From the NCBI RefSeq assembly GCF_000344155.1, contig NZ_BAOQ01000038.1, positions 1 to 58,587 of the forward strand: 58,587 bases of DNA, given 5' to 3'. Source of the stretch: Gordonia paraffinivorans NBRC 108238 (GTDB taxonomy: Bacteria > Actinomycetota > Actinomycetes > Mycobacteriales > Mycobacteriaceae). The notes below the pieces were generated by a model. That model was not told where the DNA came from. It did no database searches and saw nothing but the letters and a program-made list of their open reading frames with translations. The position numbers were made by a program, and so were the translations under genes. Of the stretch, positions 22,965 to 32,639 are shown in pieces. Position 1 is the first letter of the stretch, and each line of letters begins with the position of its first letter.

Positions 22965-24377
22965 CTAGGCGTCGCGCGGCGGCGGCGACACGCGGACGCC
23001 GCCCGAGGAGTGTTCGGGACCCGCGTCGGGGTGATCCGCGGGCAGGCGCCCGCGGAAGCGGGCGGCCTCGCTGGGGCGCGGTTCCTCACCGCGCGAATGC
23101 GGCGGGCGATGGTACGGACCGGGCTTCGGGCGCGGCTTGCCGCCCGGGAGTGCCAGGCGCGCGATGGTCCGGTGGACCTGCCCCCACTGCTGCGAGAGCG
23201 GCCCGCTGTTGTACGGCAGTCCGTAGCGCTCGCAGATGTCCTTCACCTTCGGCGCGACCTCCGCGTACCGGGTGCTCGGCATATCGGGGAACAGGTGGTG
23301 TTCCACCTGGTAGCCGAGGTTTCCGCTGATGACGTGGAACAGCGGGCTGCCCTCGATGTTGGCGGCCCCCACCAACTGGCGCACGTACCAGCCGCCGCGG
23401 GTCTCGTTCTCGACCTCGTCCTGGCTGAACGTGTAGGTCTGGTCCGGGAAGTGGCCGCAGAAGATGATGCCGTGGGCCCAGACGTTCCGGATGATGTTGG
23501 CCGTGAAGTTCGCGGTCATCGTGCGCAGGAAGGTGCTCTCGGCGCCGGGCATCACCCGGTCGGCGAGGCCGGCGAGGGATGTCGTCCGACCGCGCCGTCC
23601 GCCGAACCGTCGTAGCGCGTTGCCGATCCTGGAGGTCGACGGCTGCCGGATGCCGCCCGCGGTCAGCGCCTGGGTCAGCAGGAACGCGCCGGCGCTGATC
23701 GCCGGCCAGCCGATGTAGTCCTTGACCACCTGGCGGCGCATCTTGCCCGCGATGCCCTTGAGGTCCTCGACGACCTCGGCAGTGGACTTCTCGCCCCGGC
23801 GGATCGCCTCGAGGTCGAGGTCGTGCAACGCGACGCCCCACTCGAAGAATGCCATCAGCAGCACGTTGTAGAAGGGCTGCAGCAGGTAGACCGGATGCCA
23901 CTTCTGGTTCGGGTCGATCCGCATGATCTCGTAGCCGAGATCCTTGTCCTTGCCGCGGATGTTGGTGAACGTGTGGTGGACGTAATTGTGGGAGTGCTTC
24001 CATGCCTCGGCAGTGGAGGCGGTGTCCCAGTCCCATACCGACGAGTGGATGTAGGGGTCGTTCATCCAGTCCCACTGGCCGTGCATGACGTTGTGGCCGA
24101 TCTCCATGTTCTCCAGGATCTTGGCCATGCCCAGGCATGCGGTGCCGGCGACCCACGCCCCGCGCGATCTCGAGTTGAGCAACACGACGCGGCCGAGCGC
24201 GGCGAGCTGCCGCTGCGTGGCGATGACCGTCTTGATGTAGCGGCGGTCCCGGTCGCCGAGGTCGCTGTAGACCTCGTCGTGGATCGCATCGAATTCCTTG
24301 CCCAAACGCTCGATGGTCTCGGCGTCGAGATGGGCCAGTGGATTGGTCACGCGTTGTCCGGAATCGGTGGCTGTCAT
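22965..24377 (-). CDS. desA3: Membrane acyl-CoA (Delta9-type) fatty acid desaturase, DesA3-like (470 aa)
   Basis: A di-iron membrane desaturase that inserts a double bond into stearoyl-CoA-type substrates. The three histidine boxes are visible: HNVMHGQWDW, HSHNYVHHTF and the QVEHHLFPDMPS block; hydrophobic helices lie between them. The C-terminal tail of about 60 residues is Pro/Arg-rich and low-complexity. ATG at 24377 with AAGGA upstream. It follows the oxidoreductase gene by 44 bases on the same strand, repeating the Rv3229c-Rv3230c pair in which the reductase supplies electrons. Confidence 0.93.
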   Translation of the reverse strand: MTATDSGQRVTNPLAHLDAETIERLGKEFDAIHDEVYSDLGDRDRRYIKTVIATQRQLAALGRVVLLNSRSRGAWVAGTACLGMAKILENMEIGHNVMHGQWDWMNDPYIHSSVWDWDTASTAEAWKHSHNYVHHTFTNIRGKDKDLGYEIMRIDPNQKWHPVYLLQPFYNVLLMAFFEWGVALHDLDLEAIRRGEKSTAEVVEDLKGIAGKMRRQVVKDYIGWPAISAGAFLLTQALTAGGIRQPSTSRIGNALRRFGGRRGRTTSLAGLADRVMPGAESTFLRTMTANFTANIIRNVWAHGIIFCGHFPDQTYTFSQDEVENETRGGWYVRQLVGAANIEGSPLFHVISGNLGYQVEHHLFPDMPSTRYAEVAPKVKDICERYGLPYNSGPLSQQWGQVHRTIARLALPGGKPRPKPGPYHRPPHSRGEEPRPSEAARFRGRLPADHPDAGPEHSSGGVRVSPPPRDA

Positions 24378-24421
24378 GTTGGTCCTTCCCTGGAGAGGTC
24401 GACCGTATGGGGCCGGCCCGC

Positions 24422-25519
24422 TCAGAGGTCGACGTCGACGTCTCCCTCGGCGGTGTTCACGCAGATTCGGATGCTCTGGCCTTCCGGCGAGCTCACCTCG
24501 CCGGTCCGCAGATCGCGGATGTTGCCCTGTTTGAGCACCCCGGTGCAGGTGTGGCAGATGCCGATCCGGCAGCCGAACTTCAGCTGCAGACCGCTCTCCT
24601 CCCCCGCGACGAGGATGGGGGTGCCCGGCTCGCAGTCGACCTCGGTCTTGCTGCGCAGGAACCGGACGGTGCCGCCCTCGCCTTCGCCGGGGTTACCCCC
24701 GATGATCGGCTGGAAACGTTCGAGATGGATCCGGTCCCCGACGCCCTCGGACTCGAAGTGATCGACCAGGCTGTCGAGGAGATCCCTCGGCCCGGAACAC
24801 ATCGCCTGCCGCTCCCGCCAGTCCGGGCACAGCTCGTCGAGGTCGGCCGCCTTGATCCGCCCGTCGCGGCCGGTGATGCGGAGGGTCAGTTGCAGGCCGT
24901 CGTGCCGGGAGTCCATCGACTCGAGGTCGGCGGCGAACATCACCTCGTCCTCGCTGTGCGCGGAGTGGATGACCACCACGTCGTCCATGCGGTCGCGGTG
25001 GTCGAGGTCGCGCAGCATGCTCATGATCGGTGTGATGCCGCTGCCGGCGCTGACGAACAGCATCTTCTCCGGCAGCGGATCGGGCAGCGTGAACACGCCC
25101 TCGATCTCGCCGAGCCGCACGATCTCGCCGGGCCGGATTCCGCGCACCAGGTAGGGCGACACCGTGCCGCCCTCGACGAGCTTGGGGGTCACACCGATCA
25201 GGCCGTCGCGCGGATGCGGATCGGAGGTGAGAGAGTATGCGCGCCAATGGAACACGCCATCGATGACGACTCCGAGGCGGACGTATTGGCCGGGCAGGTG
25301 GCCCGGCCACTCGTATCCGGGCTCGATCCACACCGTCGCCGCCCCGGAACCCTGCGGCTGCACCTCGACGACGCGTCCCCGTAGCTCCCGCGTGGTCCAC
25401 AGCGGGTTGATCAGCTCCAGGTAGTCGTCGGGATGCAGCGGGTTGAACAGATGCCGGATGGCACCCAGAAATCCTCGCCGCAGCGGCGAGACCTTCGGTG
25501 TTGCTCCACGTTCAGCCAC
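24422..25519 (-). CDS. Ferredoxin-NADP-reductase-type electron donor to the desaturase, FAD and 2Fe-2S (365 aa)
   Basis: Passes electrons from NADPH to the desaturase. The FAD-binding motif WRAYSLTSDP (near residue 95), the nucleotide-binding VSAGSGITPIMSML and a C-terminal plant-type 2Fe-2S ferredoxin domain are present; the iron-sulfur cysteines are in CRIGICHTC plus a later Cys (IRICVN). This is the Rv3230c architecture. ATG at 25519. It is the first gene of the desaturase operon. The 247 bases upstream, up to the next gene on the same strand, presumably contain the promoter; I see no clear operator there. Confidence 0.92.
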   Translation of the reverse strand: MAERGATPKVSPLRRGFLGAIRHLFNPLHPDDYLELINPLWTTRELRGRVVEVQPQGSGAATVWIEPGYEWPGHLPGQYVRLGVVIDGVFHWRAYSLTSDPHPRDGLIGVTPKLVEGGTVSPYLVRGIRPGEIVRLGEIEGVFTLPDPLPEKMLFVSAGSGITPIMSMLRDLDHRDRMDDVVVIHSAHSEDEVMFAADLESMDSRHDGLQLTLRITGRDGRIKAADLDELCPDWRERQAMCSGPRDLLDSLVDHFESEGVGDRIHLERFQPIIGGNPGEGEGGTVRFLRSKTEVDCEPGTPILVAGEESGLQLKFGCRIGICHTCTGVLKQGNIRDLRTGEVSSPEGQSIRICVNTAEGDVDVDL

Positions 25520-25766
25520 GGAACAGCCCCCGTCGCAAGTCGATTGGCCGCAGGTCGATTCGTGTCACGAGTCCTCGCAGCCGGTCGTCGGCCGCCTCGC
25601 CGTGCCCACTCCTTGCTCGGTGGTCACCGTTCGCGCTGTCCGCGTCCGACCATACGGTGTCGGGCACCGCGGAGTGGCTCACTCGATCAGATCGCTTCAC
25701 ATCACACGGGTAACCGGCGACGACGCCGTTCAAACCCGGTTTCCCGCCGCGATCTCGACACGCGGC

Positions 25767-26606
25767 CTATCGGCCGCCGATGCGGGTCAGGATCGCGGCG
25801 GCGACGTCCTCGGCTCGCGACTCGGGCAGCCAGTGGTCGGCGCCCGAGAGCTCGATGTACTCGTACGGCGCGTCCACCCATCCGGCGCACAGACGGGCAC
25901 CGGCCCGGCCGAGGGCGATGTCGCGGTCGCCCCAGAGGTAGGTCGTGGGCACCCGGACCGGCGTCGGCGCCGCCCCCGGGTCGGGGAACACCATCGCGCG
26001 ATACCAGGCCAGTGCGCCGGGCAGTGCCCCGTGGTCGAGGATGTCGGCTCTCAGGCCGGACGCGAACGGTTCCGGAAGGCCCATCCGACGGCCGAAATCC
26101 GGCCTCGTCCGCATCATCCTCCCGAGGAACGCCTCGGGCAGTCTCGGGATCTGGAACGCGGCCATGTACCAGGAGCGCAGGATCTGCCCGCGCGCCATCG
26201 CCCGCGCGAAGGCGCCCGGATGCGGGACCGACAGCGCGGTCAGGGTGGCGACCCGATCCGGATGGTGGGCGGCCGCCGTCCACGCGACCGCCGCGCCCCA
26301 GTCGTGCCCGACGAGGTGGACGCGGTCGATGCCGGCGGCGTCGAGCAGCGCGAGCGCGTCGGCGACGAGTTCGGACTGCACGTACTCACGTCGACGCGGC
26401 GGGCGGGCCCCGGGCGAGTACCCGCGCTGGTCCGGGGCCAGTGTGCGAAACCCCTTGTCGTGCAACAGCGGGACGACGCGCTCCCACGAAGTGGCCCGCT
26501 GCGGGAACCCGTGGAGCAGCAGGACCGGCTCACCGTCTCCCGGCCCCTCGTCGAGCACGTCGAAGGTGTACGGGCCGCGGCGGAACTCGCCGATCCGGGA
26601 TGCCAT
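25767..26606 (-). CDS. Alpha/beta hydrolase, epoxide hydrolase-like (279 aa)
   Basis: A typical alpha/beta hydrolase with HGFPQRATSW as oxyanion segment and an Asp nucleophile in VGHDWGAAVAW, which points to epoxide-hydrolase or haloalkane-dehalogenase-like chemistry rather than an esterase. The acid (LWGDRD) and the C-terminal His (GADHWLP) complete the triad. No signal peptide. ATG at 26606. It follows the cyclase gene with 15 bases between stop and start, so they are probably one operon with the sugar-dehydrogenase-like gene. Confidence 0.87.
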   Translation of the reverse strand: MASRIGEFRRGPYTFDVLDEGPGDGEPVLLLHGFPQRATSWERVVPLLHDKGFRTLAPDQRGYSPGARPPRRREYVQSELVADALALLDAAGIDRVHLVGHDWGAAVAWTAAAHHPDRVATLTALSVPHPGAFARAMARGQILRSWYMAAFQIPRLPEAFLGRMMRTRPDFGRRMGLPEPFASGLRADILDHGALPGALAWYRAMVFPDPGAAPTPVRVPTTYLWGDRDIALGRAGARLCAGWVDAPYEYIELSGADHWLPESRAEDVAAAILTRIGGR

Positions 26607-26621
26607 GTGTCGGCGCGTCTC

Positions 26622-27440
26622 TCAGACGAGGGCGAGGACCCGCGCCGGGCCGCCCGTCCCGCCGGCGAACTTCGGCGCCCCGACGATCACGGTGGCCCCG
26701 GTCTGCGGCACGGCGTCGAGGTTCGCCATCGCCTCGACCGCGTACCTCCCGGAACCGAGAATCGCGGTGTGCGCACCGGATTCGTCGAACAGGTCGATGC
26801 TGAGGGTGTCGGTGCCGATGGCCACGACCCGCCGTTCGGCGACGAGCATCTCGACGACGCCGGGCGAATAGGCGGCCGCGTGGGCCCCGCCGGTTCTCGG
26901 CTGCCACCCGGTGTGCAGGGCGACGAGGGCCCCGCGCGGGATCTGACCGTGTCGCTTCTCCCACTCCGCGACGTCCCGTTCGGTCAGCGTCGCCCGCGGG
27001 TTCCCGCGCGCCTTCGACGCGATGCTGATGACCACGAGCGGCGCCATGAGGTCGGCGGGGTCGATCCGGGCGACGGTGATCCCGTTGCCGATCTTGTGCG
27101 ACGGCGCGTCGACATGGGTCCCGGCGTGTTCGGGGAACGAGAGGTAGTTGGTCGAATACCCCGAGTTGCCCGGTCCGACGCGCGAGGTCGGGACGGTGAG
27201 CACCGGCGGCTCGCCGGGCCAGAGCGGAAACGACGGCGACAGCGTGTGGGTGAGGTCGACGATCCGCCGATTGCCCTCGGCGCCGGCGGGCGCCGCTTGG
27301 GCCAGTGCCGACATCCCCACCCCGGCGGCCACCGCTGCCGAGACCCCCGTGGTCACACCGGCCGCGACCCGCAGCGCCTTCCGCCGCGACATCCGGCGGG
27401 CCTCGTCGTGGGCGTGCTGCACGATCTTCTCGTCACACAT
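26622..27440 (-). CDS. Exported cyclase-family (kynurenine formamidase-like) hydrolase with Tat signal (272 aa)
   Basis: The N-terminus carries a twin-arginine signal (MSRRKALRVAAG followed by an Ala/Val-rich helix ending near LAQAAPAG). The mature part has the PF04199 cyclase motif HAGTHVDAPSH near residue 108, whose His and Asp bind metal, and ends with a short helix. Substrates of this family include arylformamides and cyclic amides; the substrate here is unknown. The Tat route fits a metal-loaded enzyme exported folded. The ATG at 27440 or one at the RRM position (27392) could be used. Three bases separate it from the preceding gene's stop. Confidence 0.85.
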   Translation of the reverse strand: MCDEKIVQHAHDEARRMSRRKALRVAAGVTTGVSAAVAAGVGMSALAQAAPAGAEGNRRIVDLTHTLSPSFPLWPGEPPVLTVPTSRVGPGNSGYSTNYLSFPEHAGTHVDAPSHKIGNGITVARIDPADLMAPLVVISIASKARGNPRATLTERDVAEWEKRHGQIPRGALVALHTGWQPRTGGAHAAAYSPGVVEMLVAERRVVAIGTDTLSIDLFDESGAHTAILGSGRYAVEAMANLDAVPQTGATVIVGAPKFAGGTGGPARVLALV

Positions 27441-27443
27441 CTG

Positions 27444-28649
27444 CTACTCCGTCCAACGCACGCGCAGGATGCGATCGGCGCCGCCGCCGTCGCTGGTGGT
27501 CAGCACCAGGGACCCGTCGGGAGCCACCGCGACGCTGCGCAATCGCCCGTGCTGCTCGGTGAGCGCCTCGGTCTTCGACACGACCCGGCGTCCGTCGTCG
27601 GACGGCTTCAGGAAGACCAGCCGCTGGCCCTTGAGCGCGGTGACGACCAGGCCACCGCTGTACGGTCCCCAACCGGTCTCCGGGAGGACGGCCACGCCGG
27701 GTGTCGCGATCGTCGAGTCGCCCGAGGACCACACCGGGCCGATCGCTCCGGGAATCCGGCCGGTGTCGGTCATGGGGACCGACTCGTCGTAGATGACCGG
27801 GATGCGGTCCGGTTGGTAGCCGTAGTTGCCGCCCGCGACGATCAGGTTGATCTCGTCGTCGCGGGTGGTCCCCTGTTCGGCCACGTAGACGCGACCGCCG
27901 GGCGCGATCGCGACGCCCTGGATGTTGCGGTGGCCGAGGCTGTACACGGGACTGCCCGGGAACCGGTTGCCCGGGGCCGGCGCCCCGTTGCGATCCACGT
28001 GGAGCACCTTGCCGCCCAGCGAGTTCCGGTCCTGCGGCACTCCGGGGGTGGCGGTGTCGCCGGTGCCCACCCAGATGCCGTCGGAGGTGGCGGCGAGGCC
28101 GCAGCCCGCATGCCGGCCGGACGAGGTGACCGGGATTCCGTCGACGACCGTGCGTTCCCGGACCATCTCGGTCCAGTCGTCGTTCACCCGCCACGACACG
28201 ACGCGGATGGTCTGCCCCGTCTGGGGCGCGGGCAGGGGGATGTCGGCGATCTCGCCTGGGACGGTGAACGCGCCGGGCCGCGTGTATTCGGCCTGGCAGG
28301 AGTACACGCGGCGGGTCTCGTCGAAGCCCGGGTCGATGGCCAGGCCCATGAGGCCGGCCTCCTTGACCGCGAAGATCTTCGACAGGTCCGCCTTGACGTT
28401 CACCTTGCGGCCGTCGGGGCGGACGGCGACGAACCGTCCGGACCGCTCCCCGGTCAGCACCGTCCCGTCGGGGGCGACCACGACGCCCCACGGGATGGTC
28501 AGCCCGTCGGCGACCGTCGTCACCTCGAGCGGCGGTTGCGCGTGCGCCGCGGGCGCGTCGGCGAGGGTCCCGGCGGCCACGGCCGACGCGGCGGCCAGCG
28601 CGGCGAACGATCGGATGGCTCTTCTGCGTGCGCGACGTGTCCGGCTCAC
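27444..28649 (-). CDS. Secreted PQQ-dependent sugar dehydrogenase-like protein (401 aa)
   Basis: A six-bladed beta-propeller of the GSDH family (soluble glucose/aldose dehydrogenase or Hhip-like). After a basic N-terminus and signal helix (FAALAAASAVAAGTLADAPAAHA), blade motifs include LTIPWGVVVAPDGTVLTGERSG, EAGLMGLAIDPGF and the SLGHRNIQGVAIAP segment with the HRN motif characteristic of the family. PQQ use is not certain. The GTG at 28649 is chosen because it starts just before the signal peptide; an upstream ATG would add 22 unsupported residues. It is upstream of the cyclase and hydrolase genes on the same strand. Confidence 0.85.
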   Translation of the reverse strand: MSRTRRARRRAIRSFAALAAASAVAAGTLADAPAAHAQPPLEVTTVADGLTIPWGVVVAPDGTVLTGERSGRFVAVRPDGRKVNVKADLSKIFAVKEAGLMGLAIDPGFDETRRVYSCQAEYTRPGAFTVPGEIADIPLPAPQTGQTIRVVSWRVNDDWTEMVRERTVVDGIPVTSSGRHAGCGLAATSDGIWVGTGDTATPGVPQDRNSLGGKVLHVDRNGAPAPGNRFPGSPVYSLGHRNIQGVAIAPGGRVYVAEQGTTRDDEINLIVAGGNYGYQPDRIPVIYDESVPMTDTGRIPGAIGPVWSSGDSTIATPGVAVLPETGWGPYSGGLVVTALKGQRLVFLKPSDDGRRVVSKTEALTEQHGRLRSVAVAPDGSLVLTTSDGGGADRILRVRWTE

Positions 28650-28711
28650 AGGGTCACCGTAATCGCGGCCGGGCGCCGGGGCACGGCATTCCGGCGAGCG
28701 GGCCCGCCGTT

Positions 28712-29903
28712 TCATCCGGCCGGGGCAGGCCTGGGCCCCGGGGCCGGGACCGGCGGCGGCACAACCGGCACGAACACGTCGTCGATCCGTCCGCCGAGCG
28801 TCGGCGACAGCGAGTTGACGAAGCCGAGGACATCGCGCTTCTCACCGTCTCGATACGGGGTCGGCGCATAGTCGTTGAACGCCTCGGTCGACGACACCCG
28901 GGTCGGGATGACGCGGAACCCGACATCGCGGACCGAGCCGTCGACCGCGGTGAAGCGGGTCTGCAGGATGAGGGCCCGCTTGTCCGACGGGTTGCTGTTG
29001 CCGCCGAACGCGAAATTGCCGAAGGAGTAGGCGATCAGCTTTCCGCGGTAGACCTCCATGGACTGGATGACGTGCGGGTGCGTGCCGACGACCAGATCCG
29101 CGCCGGCGTCGACCGCGATGTGGGCCAGGTTCGTCTGGACCGGACTCGGCAGGTGTTCGGACTCGTCGCCCCAGTGGAAGTACGGGATGATCACCTGTGC
29201 CCCGGCCGCCCGCAAGCGGGCGAAATCGCGGTGGATGCGGCCGGCCATCTCCGGCCCGTCGGTCCACGCCTGGTAGCCGACGAACCCGAACGTCACACCC
29301 TTGACCTTGCGCACCAGGATCAGGTCGTAGCCGGAACCCTCGCCCTCGTAGCCGGTTCCGAAGACCCCGATCCCGGCGTCGGCCAGCGCCGCGAGGGTGT
29401 CGTCGAAGCCGGTCTGCCCGTAGTCGAACGTGGGGTTGTTGGCGACGGTCGCGACGTCGAATCCGCCGGCTGGCAGGGTGTGCGCCGGGGGCCGGGTCGC
29501 CGTGGAAGTGGTAGACCTCGCCTTCCCCCTTGTACCGCTTCTCCCGGGAGCGGGTGAGCGCCACCTCGACGTTGCCGACGGTCAGGTCGTCGGCGGTGAA
29601 CAGATGGCGGACGTTGCGGAAGAAGTGATCCGGCGCCCGGCCGCTGCGTTCCCACACCGCGGGCAGTCCCGACTCGGCGGCGAAGGTGTCGTCGGTCCCG
29701 AGGATGGTGTCACCGCTGAAGCTGAGCACGATCTGTTCGCCGACCGGCGTCCTCGCCGCCATCTCGGTGGGCGCGTCCACCGACGACGGCGCCGCGACGA
29801 GCGGGCGCGTCGACGACGCGACGGTGAGTCCGCACACCGTCACCACGACCACGACGAAAGCGGCGAGGACCGCCGACGACTTACCGAGCACCTCAGCATC
29901 CAA
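28712..29903 (-). pseudogene. CapA-family (PGA_cap) metallophosphatase-like protein, frameshifted
   Basis: The N-terminal part (signal helix, then FSGDTILGTDDTF and NVEVALTR) reads in one frame to HFHGDPAP, and the rest (AHTLPAGGFDVATVANN through FGNFAFGG to the stop at 28712) in another. The switch falls at a run of five G on the plus strand (29487-29491); with four, one continuous CapA protein of about 396 residues would result. In addition the family's ANNHTFDYG motif reads NNPTFDYG, losing a metal-site His. Start uncertain (TTG at 29903 or GTG at 29891). It could be a real decaying gene, or a sequencing indel could have split it. Confidence 0.82.
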
Positions 29904-29978
29904 ACGGACGTCGCCGACTCGCGCGCGTCGAGAACGTCGCCCGTTCGGACGATCTCGCCGAAAGTGCCGGGAGTGAGG

Positions 29979-31532
29979 TCAGCGGCCGGGCAGGTACTTC
30001 AGCGCCCGCACGGCGGTCGGGGTGATCGCGCGGTAGATGTTCTTCGGGATCAGCGGAGCCCGGTCGATGCCGATGAAGCGCTGCTCGGCGATGGTCTGGG
30101 ACTCGGTGTACTTGAGCAGTCCCTCCTCGCCGTGGCGACGGCCCATGCCCGAGATGCCCATGCCGCCCATCGGCGCGGCGGTCGACGCCCACGCGGCGGC
30201 GTAGCCCTCGTTGATGTTGACCGTGCCGGCGCGCAGCTGCTCGGCCACGGCCTGCGCCTCGGAGCTGCTGCCCGCGAAGACGCTGGCGTTGAGTCCGTAC
30301 TCGGTGTCGTTGGCGAGCTTGATGGCCTCGTCGGTGGAGTCGACCGGGTAGATCGACACGACCGGACCGAAGGTCTCGTTGCGGCAGCACGTCATCTCGT
30401 CCGTGACGTCGGTGAGGACCGTCGGCTCGTAGAAGAACGGGCCGAGGTCGGGACGCCGCTTGCCGCCGGCGAGGACCTTGGCGCCCTTGGCGACCGCGTC
30501 CTCGACATGTGCCTCGACGGTCTCGATCTGCGAGGCCGAGGCGAGCGAGCCCATGTCGGCGGTGAAGTCGTAGGTCGCGGCGAGCTTCATCGTCGAGACG
30601 TAGGCGGCGAACCGGTCGGCGAACTCGTCGGCGATCTTCTTGTCGACGTAGATCCGCTCGATCGAGATGCAGAGCTGGCCCGAGTTGGAGTAGCAGGCAC
30701 GCGCCGCGCCCTGCACGGCGTTGGCGATGTCGGCGCTCGCGGTCACGACCAGCGGGTTCTTGCCGCCGAGCTCGGCGGAGAAGCCGATGAGGCGGCGTCC
30801 GGCCTGTTCGGCGAGCGTCGCGCCGGTCGCCGACGAGCCGGTGAACATCACGTAGTCGGTGGTGGCCATGATCGCCTGGCCGACGACGCTGCCCGGGCCG
30901 GGGACCACCGCGAAGAGCTCACGCGGGAGCCCCGCCTCGTAGAGGAGCTCGGCGACCGCGAGGGCGCAGTACGGGGTCTGGCTGTCGGGCTTGATGACCA
31001 CGCCGTTGCCGGCGACGAGGGCGGCGACCGCATCCGAGGCCGCCATGGTCAGCGGGTAGTTCCACGGGCTGATGACGCCGACCACGCCCTTCGGCAGGTG
31101 ACGCACCCGCACGCTGGTCACGCCCGGGAGCATGCCCTTGACCTTGCGATCGGCCAGCAGCTTGGGGCCGGCGACGGCGTAGTGCCGCGCGGTGAGCGCG
31201 ACGTCGAGGACCTCTTCCTGCGCGTAGATCCGGGCCTTGCCGGTCTCGGCCTGCGCGATGTCCATCAACGACGCGGCGTTGCGGTGGACGAGCTCGGAGA
31301 ACCGGTCGAGGACGGCCGCGCGCTCGGCCGGGGTCTTCGCCGCCCAGCCCTGCTGAGCCTGGCGTGCGCGGGCGACCGCGGCCTCGAGGTCCTCGGCGGT
31401 GCCGACCGGGATGGTGGCCATCTCCACCCCGCTGAAGGCCTCCAGCACCGGGCGGGTGGGCCGGGAGGCGGCGTCGTCGATGGCGACGAGGGCTCCGAGA
31501 CGGTCGAAGTAATCGGCGGTGGGCTTCGGCAT
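29979..31532 (-). CDS. gabD2: Succinate-semialdehyde dehydrogenase, GabD2-like (517 aa)
   Basis: NAD(P)-dependent aldehyde dehydrogenase. It has the SPWNYPLTMAASDAVAAL and KPDSQTPYCAL cofactor segments, FTGSSATG, the catalytic Glu in ELGGKNP and the catalytic Cys in NSGQLCISIER. The C-terminal extension after the usual ALDH core (about 30 residues, ending KNIYRAITPTAVRALKYLPGR) and the length agree with M. tuberculosis GabD2 (Rv1731). It converts succinic semialdehyde to succinate in the GABA-shunt or alpha-ketoglutarate bypass. The ATG at 31532 is chosen; the longer open frame is a shadow of rraA. It lies 59 bases after rraA on the same strand. Confidence 0.9.
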   Translation of the reverse strand: MPKPTADYFDRLGALVAIDDAASRPTRPVLEAFSGVEMATIPVGTAEDLEAAVARARQAQQGWAAKTPAERAAVLDRFSELVHRNAASLMDIAQAETGKARIYAQEEVLDVALTARHYAVAGPKLLADRKVKGMLPGVTSVRVRHLPKGVVGVISPWNYPLTMAASDAVAALVAGNGVVIKPDSQTPYCALAVAELLYEAGLPRELFAVVPGPGSVVGQAIMATTDYVMFTGSSATGATLAEQAGRRLIGFSAELGGKNPLVVTASADIANAVQGAARACYSNSGQLCISIERIYVDKKIADEFADRFAAYVSTMKLAATYDFTADMGSLASASQIETVEAHVEDAVAKGAKVLAGGKRRPDLGPFFYEPTVLTDVTDEMTCCRNETFGPVVSIYPVDSTDEAIKLANDTEYGLNASVFAGSSSEAQAVAEQLRAGTVNINEGYAAAWASTAAPMGGMGISGMGRRHGEEGLLKYTESQTIAEQRFIGIDRAPLIPKNIYRAITPTAVRALKYLPGR

Positions 31533-31591
31533 GGCGGGGCTCCTACGGCGTTGGTGGTCTGCTGCGGCGGGTGGGACGACCTGCGGAGAAC

Positions 31592-32080
31592 TCAGTTCTC
31601 GGGGCTGACGATCACGATGCCGTCGTCGTCGGAGTAGACGATGTCGCCCGGGTTGAAGGTCTCGCCGCCGATGGTCAGCGGCACGTCGCGCTCGCCCGCG
31701 CCGGTCTTGGTCGACTTGCGCGGGTTGGTGCCGAGTGCCTTCACGCCGATCGCCATGCCGCCGATGGTCTTGGCGTCGCGGATGGCGCCGTTGATGATGA
31801 TGCCCACCCACCCGTTGGAACGGCCGAGCTCGGCGATGACGTCGCCGACCAGCGCGGTGTGGACCGAGGCGTCACCGTCGACGACCAGCACACCGCCCGG
31901 GTTGGACTCGCTCAGGACCGACTTGAGCAGGGCGTTGTCCTGGAAGCACTTGACGGTGGTCACCCGCCCGACGAACTCCCGGTTGCCGCCGTACTGCGTG
32001 AACTGGGTGTCGCAACTGCGGACGTCGGCGCCGATCTCGTCGACGAGATCTGCCGTCGGGGTGAAGGTCAACTCGCTCAT
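31592..32080 (-). CDS. rraA: RraA-like protein / 4-hydroxy-4-methyl-2-oxoglutarate aldolase family (162 aa)
   Basis: Trimeric RraA fold. The signature [24 protein letters not shown] is intact, and the Arg-Asp pair at its end is the metal/substrate site of the aldolase branch. In E. coli RraA inhibits RNase E; in actinobacteria the gene was long misnamed menG (Rv3853). Which role applies is not evident. ATG at 32080. TATACT on the minus strand seven bases before the ATG predicts a leaderless transcript. gabD2 follows and may be co-transcribed. Confidence 0.9.
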   Translation of the reverse strand: MSELTFTPTADLVDEIGADVRSCDTQFTQYGGNREFVGRVTTVKCFQDNALLKSVLSESNPGGVLVVDGDASVHTALVGDVIAELGRSNGWVGIIINGAIRDAKTIGGMAIGVKALGTNPRKSTKTGAGERDVPLTIGGETFNPGDIVYSDDDGIVIVSPEN

Positions 32081-32087
32081 ACCGACC

Positions 32088-32093
32088 AGTATA
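32088..32093 (-). promoter_or_regulatory. Putative -10 box of a leaderless rraA transcript
   Basis: TATACT on the minus strand is close to the sigma-70 optimum and is seven bases from the ATG at 32080. A GTAACC/GGTTAC dyad (32097-32118) overlaps the expected spacer and -35 region and could be an operator. Confidence 0.55.
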
Positions 32094-32171
32094 GGTGTAA
32101 CCGCAAGTTCCGGGTTACCGCCGGGTAGAGATCCGGCGGCAACCCCCGCGCACCCGCCTTCGCACCCGGCG

Positions 32172-32639
32172 TCAGGGGGTGCAGACCTCCGTGCCGCGGT
32201 ACCAATGGCCGGCCCAGTGCGTCATCTCCTTCGTCGAGGGGTTGTACAGCGGGGTCGGTGAGTACATGAGCAGCACGCACCCGCCCTCTGTCGTCAGCCG
32301 CTCCTTCGCGATGGTCGTGCGCACCACCCTGGCGATCTCGCTGACGTCACCCATGCGTATCCCTGCATTCGCCACGACGGGCAGGATCCCGGAATCGTTC
32401 AGTTGTCGCGTCTGGCCGACACTCAGGATGAAGGCGTAGGGGAAGACCAGCTTGCTGTCGGTGTCCCGGACGTTCGAATAGACGGTCGGCAACGGCTTCC
32501 ACTTCGCCGAGGCCACCTGACTCGCAGGCCCGGACGGCGCCGCTGCCGCCGGCGCGTGGGCACCCACGCCCACGATCAGACCCGCGAGCATCGACGCCGA
32601 TGCGGCTGCCGAGATCCCCACTCTTCGCGCACTTTTCAT
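32172..32639 (-). CDS. Secreted protein of unknown function (155 aa)
   Basis: The signal peptide is clear: [22 protein letters not shown] up to an AHAPAAAAP cleavage region near residue 35. The mature part of about 120 residues contains one [11 protein letters not shown]-terminus and a single internal Cys ([10 protein letters not shown]), which could form a disulphide pair. I do not recognise the family. The ATG at 32639 has GGCGGAGAG immediately upstream; the frame remains open further but the signal peptide fixes the start. The 210 bases upstream separate it from a hydrolase gene on the same strand. Confidence 0.7.
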   Translation of the reverse strand: MKSARRVGISAAASASMLAGLIVGVGAHAPAAAAPSGPASQVASAKWKPLPTVYSNVRDTDSKLVFPYAFILSVGQTRQLNDSGILPVVANAGIRMGDVSEIARVVRTTIAKERLTTEGGCVLLMYSPTPLYNPSTKEMTHWAGHWYRGTEVCTP

